Positions 37,401 to 49,928 of a stretch of 64,000 nt of DNA are shown piece after piece. Both the position numbers and the translations under genes were made by a program. Each line of letters begins with the position of its first letter. The first letter of the stretch is position 1. Source of the DNA: Neelides folsomi (Eukaryota; Arthropoda; Collembola; Neelipleona; Neelidae); contig JAQGBZ010000124.1 of the NCBI GenBank assembly GCA_034687125.1, positions 1-64,000 on the forward strand, in the 5' to 3' direction. The notes below the pieces were generated by a model. The model worked only from the letters and a program-made list of their open reading frames with translations, was not told the origin of the DNA and made no database searches.

Positions 37401-40400
37401 GGCCTCAACCTCACAAGCAAACACGACGACATCGTTCCTCAACACAAAGAGAACCGTTACTTACAAATGGTTGAGGAAGTGTGCATCACATGGTTCACTC
37501 TCGAATACGTCCTTCGTCTCTTTGCTTCCCCCGACAAGTGGAAGTTCCTTCAAGGAGGATTGAACAATATTGATCTCCTCTCAATCCTCCCCTACTACAT
37601 TTCCCTGTTCCTCCTCGAGTCAAAGAAAGTGGCAGGGACTGCGCCAACAGGGAGCGATCACTTTGCCGACGTCCGTCGGATCATCCAAGTGTTCAGAATC
37701 ATGAGGATCCTCCGAATATTCAAATTGGCCCGCCACTCGACGGGTCTCCAGTCGCTCGGGTTCACGTTGAGGAACTCGTACAAAGAACTCGGCCTTCTCA
37801 TGCTCTTCCTTGCCATGGGCGTCCTCATCTTCTCCTCCCTCGCCTACTTCGCGGAGAAGGAGGAAGAAGGGACAGCATTTGAGTCGATTCCGTCTACGTT
37901 TTGGTGGGCAGTGATTACGATGACTACGGTTGGGTACGGGGACATGTATCCGAGGACGAGTGTAGGAAAGGTGATAGGGAGCATATGTTGTGTTTGCGGG
38001 GTACTGGTCATTGCACTCCCTATTCCCATCATTGTCAACAACTTTGCCGAGTTTTACAAGAACCAGATGAGGAGGGAGAAAGCACTGAAGCGCCGCGAGG
38101 CCCTGGAGAGAGCAAAGAGAGAAGGGTCTATCGTCTCTTTTGGACATGCGGTCAATCTTCGCGATGCCTTTGCCAAAAGTATGGACCTGATCGATGTCAT
38201 TGTCGATACAGGCGAGTGGGTCAATGTTTTCTACGTTCTTTCTTACCTCCTGTCCTCCTCTTCCAATACCTGTCTCATCTTCGGAAATCCACAATATATT
38301 CACTTATCACTTTAATACATGATATATTTATTTGCTCACTTTACTTTATCAATAGCACTTACAAAACATTATTACTAATGAACACAGCTTTTTAAACTTA
38401 CCCAATATCCATTACGTATAATTAAATATTAAGAATATTAACTATAAATAACATATACCATATGGTAAGAATACTAACATTAGTAGTTATGTATAGAAAG
38501 GTTTACTTCGGTCCTTTTTACACATATCAGATACATAGGTATACAAATTAGAGGTACACGTTCATATGAGTTATATACATACTTTGTACATACGTTACAT
38601 GAGGTATAATTAGGTCTTTATAAAGCAATGTATAATTACACTGGGGGTTCATATAAAGTAAATAACCGTGTTGGTAGTTTTTTGATGAAAAAACTTTCAT
38701 CACTTTCACTTGCCATACAACTGAGATTTAAAGCTTGAGAGAGATTTGAAGTCTCAGGTGGATGGGTTGAACTCACAAGCTCAATTGAACCTAATTTGAG
38801 CTGAGGGGAAATGAGGAGGAGTTTGAGTGGATTAGAGGAGGAGAAAATGAGAGAAATTCATGAATAAGTTGAGTCCCTTGTCGCGAATCTTCCCAAATCA
38901 TTTATTCACGACTTCGCCCTCCAGCTGAGAGACCCACTTCTGAATTATCAAAGAGAAAATTGTGAAGAGACCTTTGCGTGAGCTATGCCCTTATGTACAC
39001 AGTCGGATACACACATTTAGCCTCAATTTCAAAGGGTGGTCCGTTTCAACTGTAAGTACAATATTTACAAACTGATACACCTGAGACTTATTGAACTGAG
39101 CCCGAGTTTGGATATTTACTCAACAAGACCCAATGACTCGGCTGAAATATCTCCAATTAGTAATTAATAATATTTTATCATTTAATATATAACTTTACCG
39201 TTCACGTTAATATCCCTTCTAACTAAGTATATACAATGAGCGGCTCTTAATAAAGATATATGTGTAGTAAACTTTAGATGCATTGGTAGTAAATGGAAAT
39301 AAGCATAAATATAATGGTGGGATTCGAACTGAGAATGTAAATAAGTATGGAAAATAGGGAAAAGAAATTTATCTTGCAAAGTGTAAGAATGCATGAATTC
39401 ATGTTAATTAAACATGAGTTTGCGTTAGAAGATGAAATGTGTTGGAAGCCACAGAGAAGAGGCGAGATCTACGTGAATAATTAAACGAAATCTGTTTTCG
39501 AGTCGAATACTACGCTCGTAGGGAAGGAATCAATTATGGACGAAACCTCTTAATAAGAGTAATATCGAGGGCGAAAGAATGAAGTTCACGAGGAAGACTC
39601 GGAAACACCATAAGAGAAAGAAGGAAGATAATTTGAAAACATTTCTTCGGAGATTAACAAACTTTACCTCCTCATAAACTTATTTCTTCCCTTGGTCCAA
39701 CACATGCACAGTCTTTATATGAGCTCAGCCATTGTAGATTTCCATTGAAGAACTCTCATCAGTAGACATAGTAAAAGGAACCAGGTTTTAACAATTATAT
39801 CTATTACTAGCTATAAAGAACTTACAAACAAACAATCTGCATCCTAACAAACTCTTTCCAAAGATGAGCCCATAAGATATAAATGTGTGTTCGTCAAGTT
39901 TGTCTGCTTACTTAAAAATATGAGAAGGAAAGGTAAAGGGTCATGTGCTTACAAACTGTCGTCGTTTCTAATCGCTCTTCCTCTTCTCTCAAAAGTCTCT
40001 TGGAAAGATGAGAGGTGGAATAATTAAATTACAAAGAAATCTCATTCGACGAGTTCTCTAATTTGTTCAACATCACTGATGATAAGATTAGAAGTGATTT
40101 TCGAGCCAAAATTTGTAATTCAATTCTCACTAATTCTGTCTCAATTTTATCGACTTTCACTTTTACGGCGAGTGAGAACGAGTTAACGAACGATTCTCAC
40201 TTTGAAAATATATAGTACATAGTTTTATGACTTTATGTAAAGTATTAGTAAATCTAAACACAATTTAACTTCTAAATAGTCGCTGCTTCCATCACAAAAT
40301 GCAATTTACTGATTTACTAAACTTTTATTGCTTTCTTGTTTATTGAAAATAATCGAATTAAAAAAAATTATTGAGTTTACAAAGTTTTGAAAAGCAATTT

Positions 40401-43400
40401 TATAGCTCAAAATCGTGCAAAATTACCATTTGATTCATTCAAATCAAAATTGAATTTAAAGTTTATAGCATTATAATCTGTGCGTTCCATGTTGTTCCTT
40501 TCTCCTTTCTCAAATTGAAAAATCCGTGTCAATCTCTGAGTTCTATCACGTCGATTTATTGTCTTGTTTGGTCGCTTGAGCTTCTGTAGTAAAAATTTTA
40601 TCACATTAAATGTAAAAATTAATTTACTCATTAAAATAGTATTCATTATGGTTACAAAATCCTCCCATTAGAAAATTAACCTAGTATTTTTTGAATATTT
40701 TATATCTTTTGACTAACATTTGAAAATTCCCTTTTATTTCCTCTATGTAATACGTAAAATACATAATAAATTGAGATTCCATTAAAAACTTTCCCTTAGC
40801 ACTATTTTCATTATTAGTTGAAATTAACTTGAATAATTAATTGAAGTATAGGTTGATATAGGCCACAACATGTCTCAGGCGGATGCGAATAGTTTGGAAG
40901 GGGAGCTGAAGCCGACGACTACAGGGACAGGTTGCTACAAGAACTACGATCATTCCTTCCATGCTCGTCATCGTCGGAGTAATTCGGGGCCGAAACCGCC
41001 CGGACCAAGACTCAATCCTCATCTCGACGTCTATGAGCGACCGTTTGAAGAGCGAGATTCCCCTGGACCCTCACACGACCCTGTAAGAACTCTTCACTCC
41101 CTTCCTTTACAAATACCCTTGTAGAATACTAATATGTATGAGCTCAAATGTTTCCAAATATGTGCATTTTGATCCTCCATTACATGCATTTTTACTACTA
41201 AACTTGAATGCCAATGTAAATGTATAAGGCATCTTGGAAGCAACTGGAATGAAAAGCTTTGTAAGTCTCGTAGTAGAATAGAATCTGATACTAAAACTTA
41301 TATATTGTAAAATAATACACATTTTACTCAAAAAATACATTTACAATTTCATACAAATGCCTTCTGTGAATATCAGTTTACGTACATAACATAAATTTCA
41401 AGCATTTCCAAAAAAGATAATTTCACAAAATAATGCATTTCTTTCTTTTTAAATATTCATAAATATTTAATTTTCACAATAACACTTCCACTGCTCCACT
41501 ATTTATGATTTGTCTGAGATTGGAATCGAAGCTGAAGGCTTGTTTCAAATATTTTTCAACTTTGTCGTAGGGAATTTTACTATCAGTAGCTGAAGGAGAA
41601 ACTCATTAATATTAAAGGATTAGGATTTTGTAAAATAAAAAGGAAGTTATGAAAAAGTTCCATAGCAGAGCACACTTTGAGTAGAGTGAAGTATGGAGAA
41701 TTCTTTTTGAGAGTGAGTGTAAAAAGTTTTCTGCCTAGGTACAACGTCTGGTTTGAAACTTGGTTTTAACAAAGTAATCGGAAGCCTAGTCGAGGAACTT
41801 TTGATTAAATATTAAATAATGTTACGAGAGGTTATTAAAACAGGGAGAACTTCAATCTTACTTTTTAATTTGACTAATTAACCAAATGAAACCATAACTA
41901 AGATTTCACTCTCGTGCGTCGGAAGAGCTTTATACTTCTAATTTTATGCCAATCTTTTCTACTATGTAATGTGCGTATAAAAAGTTGGAAGCATTGAATA
42001 AAAACACCAAGATCATTGGAACAATAAAAGCAAAATTATACCAATTATCCCCAATATACATAAAATCACATTCCTCAAAATGATATTTTTTACTATTACT
42101 CTATACTGTATATTATATATTTTAAAATGCAATTTGTTAAATATTCATAGCTTTGCTTAGGTATGCAACAGACTATTGTTGTTTTATTAATAAGAATACC
42201 GTCAATGAGACACAAGCTCAATGTCAGTCAATGGAAGGTTATAAAAATGTTATAGAGGTATTTTATGAATCTGATACGTAGAAGTATTTTATGAATCTGA
42301 TATATTGTTATATACCAGTATACGTGTCTAAGCAGAAGATTAAACATTAACCAAATTGCTTCATTAAAAATTCAATATTTTGAACTTTGTCCTTTTCCCA
42401 TTTATTAGATGCCTTTAAGAAAATTTAATCACTCCACAGAGTTGCTCTAACGCATATGATGAGTACATTATTAAATTTCATTAATGCACTCAATTAAATG
42501 TTTAAGTGTGTACCTCATTCCTGTTTCTTTTCTTGTTTGGATTGTCTGTTCAGAAAGACATTAAGAGGCTTCTCAATGTCCGATTAAATACATTGTTTCG
42601 AGATTTGCAATTAACTCTTGAACAAGGTGAAAATGTGACTTTGTGACTTCCAGGAGTTTCTAGTGTGAGGATAGGGTGTTGTAGGCTGAGATTTCTCTCG
42701 TGGGTGTTTCAGGCAGAGGTGAATAGTAGGAGATCAGCGACTTGTCCCAATGGCTCTTCTTCCGCCCAAACAAATTCCGCAGGAGAAATGGCTCTATGTG
42801 AGGACATTCCTATGACATTCGTGAGGCGGAGGGACAACAATTCACCTTGACCTCCCCTCACAAGAGAAACAAGACTGATGTTGAGACAGGTAAATTTATC
42901 ATACACACTGCTATTAAATACTTTAATGTATTCACTCACTCAACCCACATACAAAACTCCCTCACAAAATCCCCCAATAACTCAAAATATTGGTATCTAC
43001 AATTTGGCAAAATATTAATTTGAAGAATTTTTTATTTAATCAATTGAACACTTATAATTAGTCCAAACCCCACACATATTTTAAGATCATACTTTAACAA
43101 TTTTCATTATTACTCAGATTTGTTCTTTTCTATTCATATTTAATATAGTCAATATTATTTATTTTGGAATTTAAATCATATTTGTAGTTTTTAAAAAACA
43201 AGTAATTATTCAAAAAATTTGTAGATAAGTTAAAAAAGTAAGTAGTTGAATGCATTTGCCAATTTGCATTATTCAAGCTTGAGGCTCATTTGAATAGCTA
43301 AAGTACTAGAATCTTGAATCAATTTAATAAAGATACAAACATTAAATAGTAAATTAAAAATAATGAATGAAGTAGATTTCGTAGTAAAATATTCTTAAAG

Positions 43401-46400
43401 GATGTTTCCCTTCGTCTCCCCGTCGTATAAACGTGGTAGTGGAGGTAAATCTGCCTTGGTCATATTCATAGTATAGTATTATTCCTCCGTGGTCCTACAT
43501 TCATAAATAAGTAGTATTAAAGTAGTTAGTGTTAGACGTAGTCTAAAACAGCTAGAACTCACGGAGCTATAATATTTCTTCCTGGAGCTCATGGAGGAAG
43601 ATGAGGAGAAGGAGATTCCCTACTCAATGGCGGGGAGACGGAAGGACCCGCCAAGTTACTCACGTCACGAGCACCAAGAACAAAGAAAAGAATGTATTCG
43701 TGGGCAGGAGGCGGTGTTGGAGATGAAGATCCTCGCGTCTCGTCCTCCCGCCGACATGGGCTCCATCGACTCATCCGACACTTACGCTAGTTGCCAAACC
43801 CACCCGTTCATGTCACAAGAAGAGCTTGAGGGGAATGTGTACGTGAATCCTTTGGAGAATTCTTCCCATCACCAGCATGGAAGCCCGTGGGGCTCACCGA
43901 GAAGAAAGCCTGCAATGAGACAACCCGTTAGATCCGCATCGGGAGAAGGAGACGCCTTCAGGGGAGCGCGTCAACAAAGTGACTCGCCTGCAAGAACCAG
44001 AAGAGCCAGATTTCAGCAAAACCCTTCGACTGACATACCGGATAAAGTAATACATTGTTGAATAAATATTATAGAAATTGAATTAGAGCATCAATAATTT
44101 CTCGTGTTTTCATATAGCCCTCGTCTGGTTCAAGAAATCGCCCTCCAAAAGGGCCACCAGAAGGGCTTTCCGGAGGATCCCACGATTCACTGACCAAAGC
44201 CCTGAGCTCACTTGATGATAAAAAGCGAAGACCTTCGTTTCTCCCTACAAAAGGAATCGTGACGGCGACAAAGATAATAAATCAACATTTATTTGGTAAG
44301 AATTTCAATTTAGATTCTTTTTTGATTGTGCTCAATTATCGTACTTATTATAATCTATGTATCTGTATATTGGCTCATTGACAGTTAAAGCATTTACAGT
44401 TATTGGAATACAAAAGAAATAGATTTCTTAAACGAGAATTTCTAATTAGGTGAATAGAAAATATAAATTAATGATCGGAATATGTGTGAATTGAACTTTA
44501 ATTGGTACTAATGCAAATATCTATAATAGTGTTAATACATACTTTTAAACATGATATCTTACATACTGCAAGAGAAAGACATGTATGGTAGAGCGGGAGT
44601 GCAGATATGTATAAATTCGTTACCATGTGAGTGTGAGCATTTATATCTCTGCTTCCACTCAAAACTAAATACATTAGTGTTGCGGAGTTTTAATAGCTTG
44701 CCTCGTTTGAAGGAGAAACTTTCTTCATCAGACTCAAAAATGTTTTCCTCTTCGGAGATTTTCTCGTTCCCTTTGAACCGCCCGAAGCGCGAGCCTTTTA
44801 CGTATCCCCTTCTAATTATCTAATTGCCAACTATAATGGGAATTTCCCATCAAAGCATTTATTTTTCAGTCTGTATTAGCGGACATAAGTCTTTTGAAAT
44901 GAAATTGAAACTTCGCTTCTGTTCAATTCTCCTCATTTCGACAACGGACCTAATTGAAATTCAAAGGAGGAGCTCACACTTGACGGTTCACGTTGTACAT
45001 TTCCTATACGTTTTCTTTCATCCACATTTTCACTTTCTTTCATGCCATGTACGACGACGAGATGCATTATTTATATGCAAATTCTAACAAAAAACAAAAA
45101 TCTATAGGTTTATACATAAAATTCAAATAATAATTATTTATTTATTATAGTACGTATCTTGTATCATTCCTTACAATCCCCCCTGAATGATATCCTAATT
45201 TTTAATTCGTATTTATAAGTATGATTGTATAGAGAATAGTGAGAACATAAATTTTGACTAAAGAAAATTCAACACATGTTGAGAAATTTAGGCTCAAATC
45301 TCATCAGCTAATGAATCTAATCAAATTATATACTGTAGGATGGTTTATTCTAATATGTTACGTCTAATCTTTTTGCTTAATCTTGAGGAAAAGCTAAAGA
45401 GTGAGTTTGCACTCACAATGTTGTACATACAAAATATTCTTAAGTGATCATCATCTCTTATAACTTATAATGAACCATTTCAATTACTAATATATACTTT
45501 TATTTTTATAGTTCTTATATACCATAAGTAAATATAATGAATCAAGTCATAAATTAAAATTATTGTTTGTCTCATATTTTAAAACTATTGAATATTCATA
45601 CCGTTATATTTTATGACTTATGACAAATGTATGAACAAGGAGGAATGACTGTGCATAGTTTTTTAAACTTCATTTTTTAAATTTACATAATTAACATCAT
45701 AAAATGATTGTTTAATTGTTTAATATGAAATTTAACATTTATTAATGCGATATAAATATTTATGGTATCAAGAGATTTTAATGTATATTATATGTACAAT
45801 TTTAACGACTTCTTTTTAAATAAATAAACTGGGATCAAGGAGTAGAAAGTGTGGATAAAGACTTTTTTGTTACCAAAACCGAGAAAGTTAAATTCTGAAG
45901 AAAAATGGTTTTATAAAGTTAGGGGCTTGAAAAATGAAAATATAAAGTGGAAGTCAAAAATGGGATTGAAAATAAGAGTGAAAGCATGTATGTGTTTTGG
46001 GTAGTTTAACATTTGGAATAATATTGACAGGGAGTAAGTCATCGTTAGAGCAGCAACGTACCGTCACGTCTCCCTCCGATCGAAAGAGTAAACCGATTTT
46101 GAAGAAAGGCGACATTCGATTTGATCCTGAAACGGAGCGACTCATCGACCCGGAAGCTGCAAGCTACGGTGATGGTTCTAGTCGGAGTGGAAGCATTTCT
46201 TCACATCGTACCCCGAAACCCGTGAAGAAGAGTTCAAGTCTCGCCGCTGGCCCCTCGAGCAAAGCACCGATTAAATTTACAGGAGTCAACGAAGAAAAAG
46301 AAACGAGGGCAAAGTCCAAACTTCCCAAATCACCCATGCCACGTGGTAAATTTCGTCCTTTCTTTAACAATTAATATTATGAACAACTAATAGAAATTGA

Positions 46401-47385
46401 ACAAGGTTAATTAAAAAAATCTTGGAAGAATAAAACTATGTATAGCAAATCATAATAAAAAACACTTGAAAATGTTCTCTTTGGAGCAACATGAATTTAT
46501 TTCAATCTTCAGTTTCTTCAGTGCAGACCAAGCATTTCTCCTTTTACGAATATTTCTATAAATATGTCAAATACAATCTGTATATTATCTAGTGAGATTT
46601 TCTTATAAAAACGGTAATGATGGAACGAGTGATGATGAGATACAAAACGAGATCCTTGTAAGAACACCAATGTCTTTTTGTCCTTAATTATAAATTTCAA
46701 ATCGAGCATTTTATGTAAATTTCTGCACTAAAGTTTAACATTTAACACATGTAACCAAACTTTGAAGCAATTCTATAGAGTAATGTACATGAATGAATAA
46801 TTACTCTATCGGTAATATAACTTATTATATTACTTTCGCTTTTCACTTAAAGCATAAATTAAGTCGCTGGATTTTTGCCTTTTGAATTCTAATGCCAATA
46901 CTTAATTAACATTTTTCTATTATAGTCGTACAAATTAGGATATTTACTAATTAAGTTCTTTTGCAGTATTGCAACATTTATAATTCCATTAATTAACCAT
47001 ACATATTGAGAAATATGCATAATTACATTTTAAAGTAATGTGCAAACTAAGAACTGAACGATATATTTTCTTTCTAGACATGATTGGGGATTTGCTGAGT
47101 TGGGAGGAGAAAGTCGGTCGAATGAGCAGTAGCAGTAGCGGCGGTCAACCTGGGTCATCCGACTCCTCCACAATATCACCCGGTGGTGGAAGCACGTCGA
47201 CGATCATCTCTCGTCCTCCTCGTCTTCCTCCGCCTTTAACACCCACACCTTCGTCGGCAACCGAAAAACCCATATTTGATGACTTGCTCTACGCCGACTC
47301 GTCTCCAAACGAAGGGCCAGAGAGAACTTTTTCCCGTAATAACTCAAACGAGTCATCGTCTTCGAATCACGTGATGGCTTCTTGA
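31498..47385 (+). CDS. Shab: Shab-type (Kv2) voltage-gated potassium channel alpha subunit
   Basis: Eight exons: 31498-31623, 31894-32499, 37266-38211, 40862-41082, 43588-44046, 44118-44295, 46031-46345 and 47078-47385 (3,159 bases, 1,052 residues). It forms delayed-rectifier K+ channels in neuron and muscle membranes. The T1 domain (about 86-190) starts [19 protein letters not shown] and has the H-x5-C-x20-CC zinc signature. One exon carries S1-S6. The S1-S2 loop has two Cys and two N-glycosylation sites, S4 repeats Arg at every third position ([19 protein letters not shown]), and the pore is TVGYGDMYP (Gly467-Tyr-Gly-Asp). After S6, [20 protein letters not shown] and VDTGHNMSQ match Kv2. 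The C-terminal half is long and polar, with [18 protein letters not shown] at 690-707 and YVNPLE. Start: the first ATG after an in-frame TAG at 31480. The third intron begins with GC. Confidence 0.95.
38212..38217 (+). other. GC-type splice donor (GCGAGT) of Shab intron 3
   Basis: The exon ends ...GATACAG and the intron opens GCGAGT. Using the GT four bases later puts exon 4 (GCCACAACATG...) out of frame and hits a TAG within about ten codons. With the GC donor the protein reads VDTGHNMSQ, the conserved Kv2 sequence. The acceptor at 40860-40861 is a normal AG. Confidence 0.8.
42258..42302. repeat. Short tandem duplication, 26-bp period
   Basis: GTATTTTATGAATCTGATA occurs at 42258-42276 and 42284-42302 inside a Shab intron. 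Confidence 0.6.
42713..42889 (+). other. Candidate Shab cassette exon with an in-frame TGA
   Basis: A strong acceptor (CTCGTGGGTGTTTCAG) precedes 42713, and a good donor (ACAG|GTAAAT) follows 42889. The 177 bases are a multiple of three and fit phase 0 between the exons ending at 41082 and starting at 43588. Read in that phase the exon gives [20 protein letters not shown] and more polar residues, 45 in all, then TGA at 42848-42850. Thirteen open codons follow to the donor. Inclusion would end the channel shortly after S6 and remove the distal C terminus, unless the TGA (followed by C) is read through. A chance pair of splice sites is the alternative. Confidence 0.45.
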
Positions 47386-47476
47386 GACATCCAAAATTCC
47401 TAAATAATTTCACAAGTCCAACGAATCAACGAAATCCTCGAGATCTAAACAAGGTTCCGGATAAGTTAAAGATTTT

Positions 47477-47482
47477 AATAAA
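47477..47482 (+). terminator. Candidate poly(A) signal of Shab
   Basis: AATAAA 92 bases beyond the Shab stop codon. Confidence 0.45.
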
Positions 47483-49919
47483 ACATTCAGTGAATTTGAA
47501 CTACGTAGGTTCATCATTCCCCATAGAAGAATATCCCATATTTACCAAATATTAATATAAAACTAACTTAAAAATATTCACATAAATATAACTGTTAACA
47601 TACGTAGATATTCGTACAAGTTATACCTATTGTATTGATAGCCACATGATGTAAATAGTTACGATATACGTAAAGGCAATTTACTAAACTAAAGCTATCT
47701 GTTTAAATGTACTGACGAGTATACTTTCATGCCAAACTGCACAAGGGTTAATTATGTACATGCAAAATATAAATAACAACTTATAATTAGCTTTATAATA
47801 TATTTGTATTTATGGTACATGATTATTAATATAATTTACTGTAATGTAAATAAATGCAAATTACATTTACCAGGTAGTTAGTACAGAAATATATACGCAG
47901 CAGATCGCCATCGCATACCATTTTTTATTCAACAGATAATTCCAAACATTATGCGATCGAAATTATTAAGGGCATGGAATCGCTGAAGATTTTGTACTGT
48001 AAATGAATATTATTCAACAATGTATGAAAATGCGAACAAATGCAAATATAAAAAAATATTTGTCTTTAGTATAACGACATTATACATTTGATATTAGAGC
48101 TTCCTCTCTTTTGTAATTTCTTGGGAGTTTGTTCAAGACCCGTTTAAATAATATGTATGCCACAGTCGCCAGAAAACAAATATATAGTAGGTATACAACC
48201 ATAAGTATAATTACATGTAAGTGTTACACAACATAATAATACTTGAATTCTTTCATTTAAATTGCTCAAAGCTCAATCATAAAGGAGGAAGTTCGCAAGT
48301 TTAAATGTGAAATTGAAACCAAAAATGTAAAAAAATTAGTCAAGTGTTTGTGGACTCTTGAGATCACAGCTTAAGATACATTATATGTAAATATGCTTAA
48401 TAAGTTAATACATAACATACAATAAGATATTATATAAATGCGTACTTTAAAAACTTGTATCTTCGTCCTTCTGCACTTCTATCTCTATCTATGATTTTAC
48501 CAAAATGTCGCTTTATTATAATAATTAAGACAATTGTCCTTTATACCTCTCTACATTTTCAACACATATTAAAATTTAAGTTAAATCAATAATTTTATAT
48601 AAATATTAATTCTCATGTTAAAGTTAAGTAACTTAATTAGATAACTCAATTGGTGAGAGTTAAAGAAATCCTTGCCTATTACTCTTCCGCCCCTACAATA
48701 ATATCACTTTTAGTATTAGCACATTAAGGTATTATTTCATAATTTTAAAAATTTACACAAATTATTTTTCCTTTATGAGTACAACTTATATCTCTATAAA
48801 ATTTTCTAACTTCATTGATTGAACATTTCTTACGATAATCACTTCAATACAAATGCTTACTAACCTCTCCAAAGTAAAACAATTACAAAATACTTATAAT
48901 GCTGTCCGCTGTTCCATTTCTTGTCCCAATTATTGTAAGTGTAAGACATGTGAAGTAAGGATTATGCATTCTAAATAATAAATGTAACATTTCTTACAAT
49001 GGATGAATCAATTTTAAAATAGGCCACGTACAGATATAATATAAAAGAATGAGTAAACTTGCTGTTTCGACTTTTCTAAATTGCCAACAACATTTCCTAC
49101 TGTCGGCTACTGTATAAATTATCAAAAATCAAAGGTTTCTTCGTCTTTAGCCTTTTACTCTTCTGTGAGTTAACGTGAAGAGGAAATAAATAACATGCCT
49201 TCTCATCGTTTACATCATAAAAAATGCTCAAGATCAAACGGAAGATTTAATAAACCATCAAACGAATGCCCACAATTCACCAATTTTCTATAATTACTGA
49301 TATTAAAGGTTAGCTAAATGTATTGTAATATCAATTACGTATGTTTATAGTGAAACTTTATCTTTACACATGGATTTTGTTTTTCATAAGTAACATATAA
49401 TTCATGTTTATTGTAATTCACATTTGTTTGATTAAAAATAATTTACAGTTTGACTAATTTTTATAGAACAAAATCCTCTGTTATGCGTCTCCTTTCCAAT
49501 GTTTTGGAAGTATGCAAGTTGATAGACACAGTATTTAAACCAAAATACTTATATGATGAAGAAAATATTTGTGCATGTTTTTCGGTACATTGTTCATACT
49601 TTTATAGTTATTTGCTTCAATGGCAATTACAAGTAAATAGTATAATGTGAATCACTAAAGTTAAATAGGAGCCCTAAATATTTATGGATGCGAATAAATT
49701 CGCATTTAATTAATGGAACTAATGTATCATTGGGCTCTTATATTCAAATAATGGTTTAGATTTATTTGTTTAATGAGGTGCTTTAATATATACCCAATAT
49801 TTATAGGCTAGATTAAATTCAAGAACATTAAAAACTGTACTGATTTTATAAATTTTATTGCAAATAAGTTGTAAGGGTTGAATAAATTATATATATTTAC
49901 ACTTTATGGTCAGACAAAT
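47483..49919. other. Intergenic, very AT-rich, nothing recognised
   Basis: May include a long Shab 3' UTR. No coding frame, RNA gene or repeat with clear ends was seen. Confidence 0.5.
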
Positions 49920-49928
49920 AACTTCATA
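49920..49928. repeat. Left 9-bp target-site duplication
   Basis: AACTTCATA, repeated exactly at 51248-51256. Confidence 0.85.

Noticed and set aside
37620-38303. 227-codon minus-strand frame
   Set aside because: Antisense of the Shab membrane core exon; codon use and conservation belong to the plus strand.
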